A stretch of DNA of 64,000 nucleotides from an uncultured bacterium (GTDB lineage: Bacteria > Cloacimonadota > Cloacimonadia > Cloacimonadales > Cloacimonadaceae). Position 1 is the first letter of the stretch. Each line of letters opens with the position of its first letter. The notes beneath the pieces were generated by a model. The model did not search any database. It was not told the DNA's origin and worked only from the letters and a program-made list of their open reading frames with translations. Shown piece by piece: positions 1-7,928 of this stretch. The position numbers were made by a program, and so were the translations under genes. Location: positions 45,315 through 109,314 of the forward strand of contig CALLHY010000024.1 of the NCBI GenBank assembly GCA_938009275.1, read 5' to 3'.

Positions 1-864
1 GCTCGGGGTTGGAATTTGGTAGGCTTCAACCCGCAAAATGCATTGTTTGCTGACGAAGCGCTTGCCTCTATTGCCAATACGCTCGTGCAGGTTAAGGGTG
101 CTGAGGGTGTATATGAACCTGATAATCCATTTAGCACATTGTCTACAATGAGTCCTGGTTGTGCCTATTGGATTAAGACCAGTGCGGCAGCAACCCTGGT
201 GTATCCAGGTTCTGGCAAAGCACTTGCGCAGAACTTACTTCCTGGCAACAAGCAATGGGGTTCACCAATCATAAAAACCAATAGCCAATCCGTGCTGGTC
301 AGACTTGAAAACGCCAGGCAAGGCGATGTATTGGCTGCATTTGTGGGTGAGGAACTGCGCGGTTTGGCTCCCATTACCACCCATAATGGCGTTTCCGCGA
401 CTTTGCTGCAAGTGTTTTCTGAGGAAGCAGGTGAACTCATAACGTTTAAGCTGCATAACAGTGAAACAGGTGATGTTAGCGCTCTGTATCCTTCGCTAAT
501 TTCTCTTCCCGGAGAGAGCGTTGGCAGCTATGCGCAGGGTGAGTATTACACTCTGCAAAGCGAGCAAGACACTGCACCAGAACTTGTTACCAGTCTGCTG
601 TCGGCATACCCCAATCCTTTCAAAGATACTGCATCCATTGCACTTCAGGTGGGTAAGGACAACGAAGCAATTAAACTGGAAATATATAACCTTCGCGGGC
701 AGAAGATAAATACACTATTCAACGCTACCATGGAAGCAGGGAACCACAGACTGCAGTGGAATGGGATGGATGACAAAGGCAACAGCGTGGCAAGCGGAAT
801 CTATTTTGTTAGGTTAACTGGCGACGTTACCACTCAAAACATGAAACTGATGGTGCTGAAGTAG
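1..864 (+). CDS. Secreted surface protein, 3' part, with Por/T9SS-type C-terminal domain
   Basis: The reading frame is open from the first base, so the N-terminus lies outside the window; a TTG at 16 is only an internal codon. Seen: a module with the core GDVLAAFVGEELRG (about residues 105-118) that recurs twice in the next gene, then a final ~85-residue domain beginning AYPNPF and ending in GIYFVRL plus a basic tail (KLMVLK). That ending is the FlgD-Ig-like / type IX sorting domain typical of FCB-group exported proteins. Known of the family: such domains direct outer-membrane export and are usually removed at the surface. The next gene begins 11 nt downstream behind a GGAGGGG ribosome site, so the two are probably co-transcribed. 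The function of the mature part is unknown. Confidence 0.8.
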   Translation, partial: ARGWNLVGFNPQNALFADEALASIANTLVQVKGAEGVYEPDNPFSTLSTMSPGCAYWIKTSAAATLVYPGSGKALAQNLLPGNKQWGSPIIKTNSQSVLVRLENARQGDVLAAFVGEELRGLAPITTHNGVSATLLQVFSEEAGELITFKLHNSETGDVSALYPSLISLPGESVGSYAQGEYYTLQSEQDTAPELVTSLLSAYPNPFKDTASIALQVGKDNEAIKLEIYNLRGQKINTLFNATMEAGNHRLQWNGMDDKGNSVASGIYFVRLTGDVTTQNMKLMVLK

Positions 865-875
865 GAGGGGTTATA

Positions 876-2435
876 ATGAAACTTAGATTATTACTATGCA
901 CTCTGATGATATGTGTGGCGGTGTCTGTATTCGCCACAGATCCATGGGGAGAACCGGATGTGCTTCCAACCAGCATGACTGTAGTAGCCCAGGTTAGCAT
1001 TGCTGGTATCCAAGCCCAAGCCGGTGATGTATTGGCTGCTTTCGTTAGCGATGGCAGCCAGGAAGTGCTGAGAGGGAAAGAAGAAGTAGTCGTAAATGGC
1101 AACATCTCAGGCTGTGTAATTCAGATTTACACCGAGCAAAGCGGAGAAACCATATTCTTCAAGATTTGGGACGAAAGCGCACAACTGGTGTATCGAGCCT
1201 CACAGGACGTTGAGTCTGTGGTTAATGCTACTCTTGGCTCGTATCCTGATAATCTGTTTCAGATTAGCACAGCATATATTGAGCAGACTGTTCTTCCACC
1301 AGTATTTAATCCTCCTGCTGGGACATATACCAGCGTGCAGAATGTTGTTATCACCTGTCCCACTCCCGGTGCTGTAATCCGTTACACATGCGATGGCACA
1401 GAGCCTACAGATATGTCACCGCTTTACATAGAGCCAGTGTTTGTAGGTTTTAGCACCACCATTAAGGCCAAAGCTTTTCTTGCAGACTGGATTCCAAGCT
1501 CCACTGTTACTGTTTCTTATACCATAAGTGGTGGGCAGATAGCCGATCCCTGGCCTATGCCCGAAATACTCACCAGCAGTATGATTGTGATGGCACGAGT
1601 ACAAATTCTGGGAGTTCCGGCCAGCGATGGTGACATCGTGGCTGCCTTTGTTGGTGAGGGCGGAAGCGAAGTGTTACGCGGTAAACAGGCAGTTCAGGTA
1701 ATAAATGGAGTATCGGGTTGCAGCATGCAAATCTACTCTGAAAGTAATGGTGAGTACATTTACTTCAAAGTTTGGGACTATAGTGAACAAGAAGTTCATC
1801 CTGCAGATCAGTATCTTTTGTCGCACATAAATGGCATTATTGGCTCGTATCCAAATGACTTGTACGTAGTGAATGCAGGCACATTCCCCATTGTAGAACT
1901 TCCTGTATTTAGCCCGCCAGCTGGTGAATTCACCGAGCCATTTTATGCTGGAATTAGCTGTTCAACTGAGGGCGCACAAATAAGATACACACTAGATGGC
2001 ACACCTCCAACCTCCGGTTCTTTGCTATACTCACAACCGATTTATGTGGATAGAACCACCACAATAAAAGCCCGGGCATTTCATGGTTTATGGACACCCA
2101 GCGATGTTGTTACTGCCACCTTCAACTTTGGCTCAGCCATTCCGGAAGACCCTCTGCCGAATGTGATAACTGGCATAAGAGACATTTATCCCAATCCCTT
2201 TTCCTCATCTGTAACGCTTCTCCTGCGAGTAAAAGAGGCTAATCAGTATTATAAAATTAAGTTTTACAACATCAAAGGTGAGCTTGTGTATGAATCTAAC
2301 GGCATGGCTTCGGGTGATTTTGAACATATATGGAATGGCTGTGCCACAGACGGCAGGAAGCTTCCCGCGGGGATTTATCTGGTATCATTTACATCAGGGA
2401 CAACACAGCAAACCCGCAAAGCTATCTTGAAGTAA
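876..2435 (+). CDS. Secreted protein with duplicated module, two CHB_HEX_C-like domains and type IX-like C-terminus
   Basis: The 519-aa product starts with a signal peptide (LRLLLCTLMICVAVSVFA). Residues ~20-205 and ~225-430 are two diverged copies of one unit. Each copy has a DPW...GD(V/I)(L/V)AAFV...EVLRGK part, followed by a chitobiase/hexosaminidase C-terminal-like domain (IRYTCDGTEPT and IRYTLDGTPPT). The last ~85 residues are the sorting domain (IYPNPFSSS ... GIYLVSF). CHB_HEX_C domains in bacteria accompany carbohydrate-active or adhesive proteins but are not catalytic, and no catalytic domain is visible here. The protein shares its AAFV module with the upstream gene, suggesting a tandem family. 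An inverted-repeat element begins exactly at the stop codon. Confidence 0.85.
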   Translation: MKLRLLLCTLMICVAVSVFATDPWGEPDVLPTSMTVVAQVSIAGIQAQAGDVLAAFVSDGSQEVLRGKEEVVVNGNISGCVIQIYTEQSGETIFFKIWDESAQLVYRASQDVESVVNATLGSYPDNLFQISTAYIEQTVLPPVFNPPAGTYTSVQNVVITCPTPGAVIRYTCDGTEPTDMSPLYIEPVFVGFSTTIKAKAFLADWIPSSTVTVSYTISGGQIADPWPMPEILTSSMIVMARVQILGVPASDGDIVAAFVGEGGSEVLRGKQAVQVINGVSGCSMQIYSESNGEYIYFKVWDYSEQEVHPADQYLLSHINGIIGSYPNDLYVVNAGTFPIVELPVFSPPAGEFTEPFYAGISCSTEGAQIRYTLDGTPPTSGSLLYSQPIYVDRTTTIKARAFHGLWTPSDVVTATFNFGSAIPEDPLPNVITGIRDIYPNPFSSSVTLLLRVKEANQYYKIKFYNIKGELVYESNGMASGDFEHIWNGCATDGRKLPAGIYLVSFTSGTTQQTRKAILK

Positions 2436-2507
2436 TTACGGTATCATTACGCATGAAATACGCATCCCATCCGTATTTCATGCGTAATTCATTAGTAATT
2501 CGTTCAA
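2431..2507 (+). repeat. Family A intergenic element, copy 1 (7 x 11 bp, inverted)
   Basis: The 77 bp can be cut into seven 11-mers in one register: agtaattacgg, tatcattacgc, atgaaatacgc, atcccatccgt, atttcatgcgt, aattcattagt, aattcgttcaa. Positions 2447-2462 and 2472-2487 are perfectly complementary (16 bp, 9-nt loop). Extending to 2434-2500 gives 29-nt arms with 23 pairs. The element overlaps the stop codon of the upstream gene. Copies occur at 19433 and, inverted, at 29335. Function unknown. Confidence 0.85.
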
Positions 2508-2562
2508 GGAACATGTCCCCTCCTAAGTATGTTGACACTTAATTATATCTAAGGAGATTAGG

Positions 2563-2619
2563 ATGAGTGACTGCCATGATGCACTTCAAGATGTAGAGAA
2601 CATCGAAATAGGAGCATAA
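2563..2619 (+). CDS. Possible 18-aa leader peptide upstream of the S41 peptidase
   Basis: ATG at 2563 follows a strong ribosome site (AAGGAG at 2551) and opens an 18-codon frame (MSDCHDALQDVENIEIGA). It ends 3 nt before the ATG of the S41 peptidase gene. A TTGACA hexamer lies at 2532-2537. The good ribosome site and the tight coupling to the next gene are what support it; the peptide resembles nothing I recognise. It could equally be a chance frame, with the ribosome site a remnant. Confidence 0.25.
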   Translation: MSDCHDALQDVENIEIGA

Positions 2620-2622
2620 GCG

Positions 2623-4893
2623 ATGATTAGGACTATTTGCTTATTATCTATCTGCTTGGCTGTTGGCTTATGTTTTGCCGGAACCACAACCACAAGCACC
2701 AAAGTAAAGAACCTTACAGCCTTTACTAAACTGTGGGGTTACGTGAAACACTTTTATCCATCTGATGAGGCACAAGCTATTGACTGGGATAAATTTGCTG
2801 TGTATGGAACACAGTATGTAATAAACATTCGTACCAATGACGAACTTCAGAAAGCCTTGTATGATCTGTTTCAGCCCATAGTTCCGGATTTAAAACTATA
2901 TACTAAAGCCAAACCTAAAACTAAGATAAGTGACATCATCCCGGGTCGGGCTACAGCATTCTGGCAATATGAGGGCTACAATAATACGAATTCAACATCA
3001 TCATTTAGGTCTATCAGAACAAACCGCCCTACCAAGATCATGAAGAATCCCAACAACAGATTCATTTGGGCAAGCATTGCTCCCCAGATAGCAATGGATA
3101 TCCCGCATAATGCAAAGCTAAGAGTATCATTTGTGATTAGGAAAGATGGCAGTGATTCGCTAGAAACCGAAATCAGATTGGGCTATAATGGTGACCACGC
3201 TAAGGATTACATAGGGCATGGTGATAATGCTGAAAAGTGCTTTATAATGGAGGGCAAGGAAGATACACAAGAACCCCTGTGGATTGCCTTCCTAAATCTT
3301 CACTACCTTCTGCTTGATTCCATAAAGGTAGAGTTGTGGAAAAACGAGGCGTGGCAGACAGTGTTTGTGTCGGATTTTGCTAATGATACGCTTGGAGCTT
3401 TACCGGAGAAATTCAATATTAACATGTCGCCCCTCAGCCCAGTTATGTGCAGTGATGTAGATGTGTTAGTAGATAGAGTGTCCGGCAAGCATTGCCTGTC
3501 CATCCGAAAATCTGTTTCAGAGCTAGATTATACACTTGGCATTGTTAATCGTATATTCCCGGAAGAATTGCAATATGGAGAAATGCTGGATAAGCCACTT
3601 GTAAAAGGCTTGAATTGTTCTTTTCCTATGGTGCTTCAATGCGATATGAAGAACACATACCCAATTGCCAATAGGGATAAGCTGCAACAACTTATTCAGA
3701 AATACTCCTCTGTAGACCTGAGCGATAGAGCAGACCCGGGAGTGTGGTTTGCCGGTGTGATTCGCTACTGGAACGAGTTGCAGTTCTTCTACCCCTATTT
3801 CGAGTATAACATTTGCAGTTGGGATAATGAACTACCACTTTGTCTGGAAAGAGTTATAAAGTGTAGTAGCTTCTTGGAGTATAAGCAAGCACTACTGCTG
3901 TTAATCTCTAAAACTAAAGATGGCCACGCATTCTTAAGTGATCAGTCACATAACGCTAAGATGCCGAAGTTCAATACCTATCCTGTGAACGGGAAATGGA
4001 TTGTTAGTTCTGTTCTTGATGATTCTATAGGGGTGAGGCTTGCCGATGAAGTAGTGAAAATGAATGGCAAAGACTTCAAGGATCTGATGAATGAGAATAG
4101 ACCTTACTTCCTGTCAGCCAACCCAGAAACAACAGATATCAGGCTATTTAGCCGATTTCTAAAAACATATCAGGACTCGGTAGCCAGCTTTACTTTTAGG
4201 GATTCTCAGAACGCGGAGTATAGCAGAGAACTTACTCTTGAAGATTACTCTGGTTGGAAATGGGTGGTAGGAGAAGATAGAATCGTGTATCACGATGGCG
4301 GTATTGTATATCTTAATGCCAACATAATTACCGATACAGAGCTACAAGAGGCATTGCCAAAATTGGTTGAGGCAAAAGGGATTATCATAGACCTGAGATA
4401 TTATCCGAGCATATCATACAATTTTATCTCCCATCTGCTTACAGAGCCGGATTCTCTTTCTATAACCCTAACAAAACGGTATCTGCGTCCTCAGGAAGAA
4501 TTGCCAAGGCCTACCCAAAAAATGCCAACCTGGGGTTTACTTCCCAATGAGCCGCATATTACAGCAAAGGTAATTGCTCTTAGCAGCAGGAACTGTCAGA
4601 GCTATTGCGAAGCATACCTTCACAACCTGCAACACAATAGACTTGCATCTGTTGTAGGACAGCCCACTGTGGGAGCGAATGGAGACGTTATTGTAACTCC
4701 TCTTCCAGGAGATATTAAGGTTTACTGGACAGGATTGTTAGTTAGAAACCCTGATGAGAGCAGATTCTTTGGAGTAGGAATAGTACCCGATGTTATAGTG
4801 AATAAGTCTTTACAGGATATTAGAGACGGCATAGACACAGAACGCAAGGTAGCATTGGAATTGCTGCGGGAAAGCTTGAAGTTTGAAAGGTGA
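2623..4893 (+). CDS. Secreted S41-family (C-terminal processing-like) peptidase
   Basis: The 756-aa product has a signal peptide (TICLLSICLAVGLCFAG). The C-terminal third looks like an S41 peptidase core: a buried strand GIIIDLRYYPS, then a segment with Ser660 in the context QSYCEA matching the S-x-x-E nucleophile motif of the family, then VVGQPTVGANG, and a closing GVGIVPDVIV. The middle (~residues 375-530) has WNELQFFYPYF and a KTKDGHAFL strip typical of the helical and PDZ-like part of Bacteroidetes S41 proteins. The N-terminal ~350 residues, with another YVKHFYPS motif, are less familiar. Such proteins cleave exported substrates; the substrate is unknown. ATG at 2623 has GGAG at 2611 as ribosome site. 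Confidence 0.8.
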   Translation: MIRTICLLSICLAVGLCFAGTTTTSTKVKNLTAFTKLWGYVKHFYPSDEAQAIDWDKFAVYGTQYVINIRTNDELQKALYDLFQPIVPDLKLYTKAKPKTKISDIIPGRATAFWQYEGYNNTNSTSSFRSIRTNRPTKIMKNPNNRFIWASIAPQIAMDIPHNAKLRVSFVIRKDGSDSLETEIRLGYNGDHAKDYIGHGDNAEKCFIMEGKEDTQEPLWIAFLNLHYLLLDSIKVELWKNEAWQTVFVSDFANDTLGALPEKFNINMSPLSPVMCSDVDVLVDRVSGKHCLSIRKSVSELDYTLGIVNRIFPEELQYGEMLDKPLVKGLNCSFPMVLQCDMKNTYPIANRDKLQQLIQKYSSVDLSDRADPGVWFAGVIRYWNELQFFYPYFEYNICSWDNELPLCLERVIKCSSFLEYKQALLLLISKTKDGHAFLSDQSHNAKMPKFNTYPVNGKWIVSSVLDDSIGVRLADEVVKMNGKDFKDLMNENRPYFLSANPETTDIRLFSRFLKTYQDSVASFTFRDSQNAEYSRELTLEDYSGWKWVVGEDRIVYHDGGIVYLNANIITDTELQEALPKLVEAKGIIIDLRYYPSISYNFISHLLTEPDSLSITLTKRYLRPQEELPRPTQKMPTWGLLPNEPHITAKVIALSSRNCQSYCEAYLHNLQHNRLASVVGQPTVGANGDVIVTPLPGDIKVYWTGLLVRNPDESRFFGVGIVPDVIVNKSLQDIRDGIDTERKVALELLRESLKFER

Positions 4894-4917
4894 TATCTGG
4901 CAAGGTTTTAGGTAATA

Positions 4918-6027
4918 CTATTTCCTATCCTGAAACACGTATTTGCCTTTTATGTTGTTCTTCATTTGCATGCTGGTAAGCTTACTGTCTTCATTAAATG
5001 TGGCTTGCAGATAGTAACCTGTGGCAGAATTGACAAAGAAATCGCGTTTATCGGTGGCATCCTGTGTAAACACATAATCCACCGAGCCTTCTGCCGTAAA
5101 CTGCCGTATCTGGTCGTTTTCAAACTGCATGCTGATGAGGTCTGCCCTAACGTTGTTTCTCTTCTCTCCCAGTTTCTCTTCGCTAAAGTCCACCCGGCAA
5201 GAGTCTATCAGCTCGGCGCGGTTTAGCTTGCGCTCGGTAAGGAAGAGGTGGAATTCCTTTGCCCGGGCATCAGCATAGTCTGAAGCAAAGTGCGGCTCGC
5301 CTGTAAACACTGCCTTGTCCTCTTTCATAAAGTAGATCAGGAAGTCGCTTTTGGCTCTATAGTCACGGGAATAAACCTCTACATTGAAAGTGGCAATCAA
5401 CTTGTGTTCGGCATCGAAGAACTCCATCTTATCCGCTTCTACATATAAACTGTCCGACCTTCCTGCCTGTAAGCGCGGGTCTTCCAGCATCAGTGCATAA
5501 CCTGTGCTGCGGTTCCATTGGGCATAGCCACACCAGGCGTAGGCATGTTCCTGATAATCATAGGCAGAAACGCGACTCCAGGTGGTTAAGACATCAGCTT
5601 TTTTGTCGTAACTAGCATAGTCGCTACGTATCCATCGGTAGTCGCCGGTTTGGTTTTTATGAGTAGCTTTTATTCTGCCCCCCATGTTCATTAGTTCGGG
5701 TATCCGGTAGTATGCCAGAGTGTCTGCATTCAAGGTAAGGCTATCATTTGAAACTGTAACATCCCCGAATAGGCGGGCAATTTTCTTTACGTCGAAGATA
5801 AGGGCACGGGCACTGCGGAACTCTGTGTCACCGTAAAAGAAATGCACGTTTCCGCTTAGCTCAAGTATCTGCTCATTATCCGTTTTATTCATAAAGAGTT
5901 TATCGGCATGAACAAGACGGAATTTATCCGGGGGGTTCTTTTTTGCCTGGGCATTCAGCCCCCCCAAGCAGCTGGCAATCAGCAGGATAAAACAAAGTGG
6001 CTTCAGGCGAAGAAGGATGCTTACCAA
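4918..6027 (-). CDS. LptA/OstA-like lipopolysaccharide transport protein
   Basis: The 369-aa product has a signal peptide (LCFILLIASCLGGLNAQA) and an OstA-like beta-jellyroll pattern: HADKLFMNKTDNEQILELSG (~39-58), GNVHFFYGDTEFRSARA, LNADTLAYY, VEADKMEFFD, VRADLISMQF. LptA forms the periplasmic bridge carrying LPS from the inner to the outer membrane. At 369 residues this is about twice the E. coli protein and resembles the longer OstA-like proteins of Bacteroidetes, which carry more than one repeat of the fold. The start overlaps the lptC-like stop by 7 nt and the genes follow kdsA-kdsC, which supports a role in LPS assembly. It could be an LptD-N-like paralogue rather than LptA itself. Confidence 0.75.
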   Translation of the reverse strand: MVSILLRLKPLCFILLIASCLGGLNAQAKKNPPDKFRLVHADKLFMNKTDNEQILELSGNVHFFYGDTEFRSARALIFDVKKIARLFGDVTVSNDSLTLNADTLAYYRIPELMNMGGRIKATHKNQTGDYRWIRSDYASYDKKADVLTTWSRVSAYDYQEHAYAWCGYAQWNRSTGYALMLEDPRLQAGRSDSLYVEADKMEFFDAEHKLIATFNVEVYSRDYRAKSDFLIYFMKEDKAVFTGEPHFASDYADARAKEFHLFLTERKLNRAELIDSCRVDFSEEKLGEKRNNVRADLISMQFENDQIRQFTAEGSVDYVFTQDATDKRDFFVNSATGYYLQATFNEDSKLTSMQMKNNIKGKYVFQDRK

Positions 6028-6584
6028 TTTAGTTCCTTGGGGTTTACAATGCCTTGGGCAGATACAGCGTCCATCTCGATGAAACTGATGGTTGAATTTG
6101 TCCTTAGCTTCTCTCCGTATAGCACATCAGTTCCCCGCACCAGCTTTACCTTTAATGGGGCGGTTATCTCATCCACGGCTCTATCCCAAACAATCTTCGA
6201 GGTGCTCAAAGTTCCATTTTTGGAGATCATACGGGCATTGCCATTGGCAAAGATTATGTTGCGGGCATCATCAACAATTGTGGTATCTGCCATGATGGTG
6301 GAATTTATCCGATTGTCTTTGTCGTATGTGGTTAATACAACTCCGTAGCCATACATCATGCGTCTGTCGTGAAACCGCTCAATCTTATTAGCTTCCAAAT
6401 GGTACTCGATTCGGTTATCTATGAATTGAGAAACTTTAACCTTGTGGCTGGTTTCGTCTGGCAGGCTGCGGTCTAGCGGATCGGATTTTGTTTGCAGCGT
6501 AGTTTTCTGGCAGGCAGTCATGCTAACAAGAATTGCCAGGATCAGGGCTAACTTAGCAAATGTCTTCAAGATAATGCAACACAA
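6021..6584 (-). CDS. LptC-like lipoprotein
   Basis: The 187-aa product has an N-terminal hydrophobic stretch ending in a lipobox (LVSMTAC), then a YHLEANKIERFHDRRMMYG strip and a DTTIVDDARNIIFANGNARM segment characteristic of LptC/YrbK proteins. LptC anchors the periplasmic Lpt bridge to the inner-membrane LptBFG complex. The start is uncertain: ATG at 6584 overlaps the kdsC end by 32 nt, and TTG at 6569 would give a shorter leader. Downstream it overlaps the lptA-like gene by 7 nt, so translation is probably coupled. Confidence 0.7.
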   Translation of the reverse strand: MCCIILKTFAKLALILAILVSMTACQKTTLQTKSDPLDRSLPDETSHKVKVSQFIDNRIEYHLEANKIERFHDRRMMYGYGVVLTTYDKDNRINSTIMADTTIVDDARNIIFANGNARMISKNGTLSTSKIVWDRAVDEITAPLKVKLVRGTDVLYGEKLRTNSTISFIEMDAVSAQGIVNPKELNW

Positions 6585-7110
6585 TCTTTTCGTATATACC
6601 CTTGCGGAGTAGAACGTAATTAATCAGCTCTCGAACTGCACCTTGGCCACCGTTCTTGGGGGTAACCCAGTCGGCTATCTTTTGCACATCAGCCTGGGCA
6701 TCCGCGGGGGTGGCAGAAAAAGCTACTTTACGCATAACCGGCACATCATTCCAATCATCGCCCATATAAACTACGTTTTTGTGCTCCAACCCGAGCGATT
6801 CAAGCAGTTCATTCAAACACTTCAGTTTGTTATAAATACCTTGAAACAAGAAATCTATCTTCAGGTCTTCACAGCGGCGTGCCAGTGCTTCTGAACTACG
6901 TCCGGTTATTACTGCAGTTTTAATGTCAGTTTGTCTTAGCAGCAGAAATCCCATGCCGTCGTGGCCATGAAAATGCTTCAGTTCTTGTCTATGCTCACCG
7001 TAAATGATCCTGCCGTCTGTAAAAACACCGTCGCAATCGAATACGATCAGCTTTATCTCGTTCCAGGCAACCGGTCTTTTATTTGGTTTTACCAGACATA
7101 CTCTGTCCAT
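6553..7110 (-). CDS. kdsC: 3-deoxy-D-manno-octulosonate 8-phosphate phosphatase (KdsC)
   Basis: The 185-aa HAD-superfamily protein matches KdsC in length and motifs: IKLIVFDCDGVFTDGRI holds the catalytic DxD, VITGRSS is motif II, and YMGDDWNDVPVM is the magnesium-binding motif. KdsC removes phosphate from Kdo-8-phosphate, the third step of Kdo synthesis for lipid A core. The gene begins directly after kdsA, which makes the substrate of the preceding enzyme; other KDO genes (kdsB, kdsD) are not in the window. YrbI-type KdsC lacks a cap domain and works as a tetramer, consistent with the short length. Confidence 0.92.
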   Translation of the reverse strand: MDRVCLVKPNKRPVAWNEIKLIVFDCDGVFTDGRIIYGEHRQELKHFHGHDGMGFLLLRQTDIKTAVITGRSSEALARRCEDLKIDFLFQGIYNKLKCLNELLESLGLEHKNVVYMGDDWNDVPVMRKVAFSATPADAQADVQKIADWVTPKNGGQGAVRELINYVLLRKGIYEKIVLHYLEDIC

Positions 7111-7920
7111 CTATTCCACCATTGCTTGGTAGATTTTGATGCTAGCATCCAAAAGAGCTTCCATGTTGTTTAAGGGAAGCATGGAAGCAGCATCGGACAA
7201 TGCCATAGCTGGTTCGGGGTGGGTTTCGATGAATAAGCCTTTTAGCATTCCTGTTGCCACTGCTGCTTTAGCCATCATGGTTGCGTACTCCGGGTTTCCT
7301 CCTGATGTTTGCCCCTGAGATGGACGCTGGAGTGAATGAGTAACGTCGTAAACAACCGGATAGCCCATAGCCTGCATTATGGCAAAGCCGCGGAAATCCA
7401 CCACCAGATTATGATATCCAAAGGAACTGCCGCGCTCGCACAGCATTACTTGGTTGTTCCCAGTGCTACATGCTTTCTCAGCAGCAGCTTGCATGTCTTC
7501 TGGGGCCATGAATTGCCCCTTTTTTATGTTCACTATTGCTCCGCTATTCGCAGCGGCTTTAATCAGCTCAGTTTGGCGGGATAGAAAGGCAGGGATTTGC
7601 AGAATGTCGCACACTTCAGCAGCTTCGGCTATCTCTGCGCACTCGTGTACATCGCTTAAAATGGGCAATTCCAGACGGTGCTTTATCTTGTTTAGTATCT
7701 CCAGTCCTTGTATGGTTCCCGGGCCGGAGGGAGAAGCTATGCTGCTTCTATTTGCCTTCCGGTAAGAAGATTTGAATACCAACGGTATCTGTTTTCGGTA
7801 GCATAGCTCTTTTAGATACTCTGCTGTCCTAAACATTGTCGATTCGTCTTCTACCACGCAGGGCCCGGCTATCAGGAACATTGGCTTGGCTTCGCAAAGC
7901 TTTGTGTATAAAGGATTCAT
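7111..7920 (-). CDS. kdsA: 3-deoxy-8-phosphooctulonate synthase (KdsA)
   Basis: The 269-aa enzyme condenses phosphoenolpyruvate with arabinose 5-phosphate to give Kdo-8-phosphate in the cytoplasm. Diagnostic segments are MFLIAGPCVVED, FKSSYRKANRSS, GLEIL, VHECAEI, DILQIPAFLSRQTEL, VNIKKGQFMAP, CERGSSFGYHNLVVDFR and VYDVTHSLQRPS. The Cys in AGPC together with the His and Glu/Asp ligands suggests the metal-dependent class, but I cannot be sure without an alignment. The stop abuts the kdsC start and metK ends 8 nt upstream, so the five genes are likely one transcript. Confidence 0.95.
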   Translation of the reverse strand: MNPLYTKLCEAKPMFLIAGPCVVEDESTMFRTAEYLKELCYRKQIPLVFKSSYRKANRSSIASPSGPGTIQGLEILNKIKHRLELPILSDVHECAEIAEAAEVCDILQIPAFLSRQTELIKAAANSGAIVNIKKGQFMAPEDMQAAAEKACSTGNNQVMLCERGSSFGYHNLVVDFRGFAIMQAMGYPVVYDVTHSLQRPSQGQTSGGNPEYATMMAKAAVATGMLKGLFIETHPEPAMALSDAASMLPLNNMEALLDASIKIYQAMVE

Positions 7921-7928
7921 GTATGTCC

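Noticed and set aside
16..864. TTG at 16 as a true start of the first gene
   Set aside because: The frame is open to the window edge and no ribosome site or signal peptide precedes the TTG.
5908..6348. 146-codon frame opposite lptA/lptC-like genes
   Set aside because: Antisense to two genes with recognisable domains, no ribosome site.
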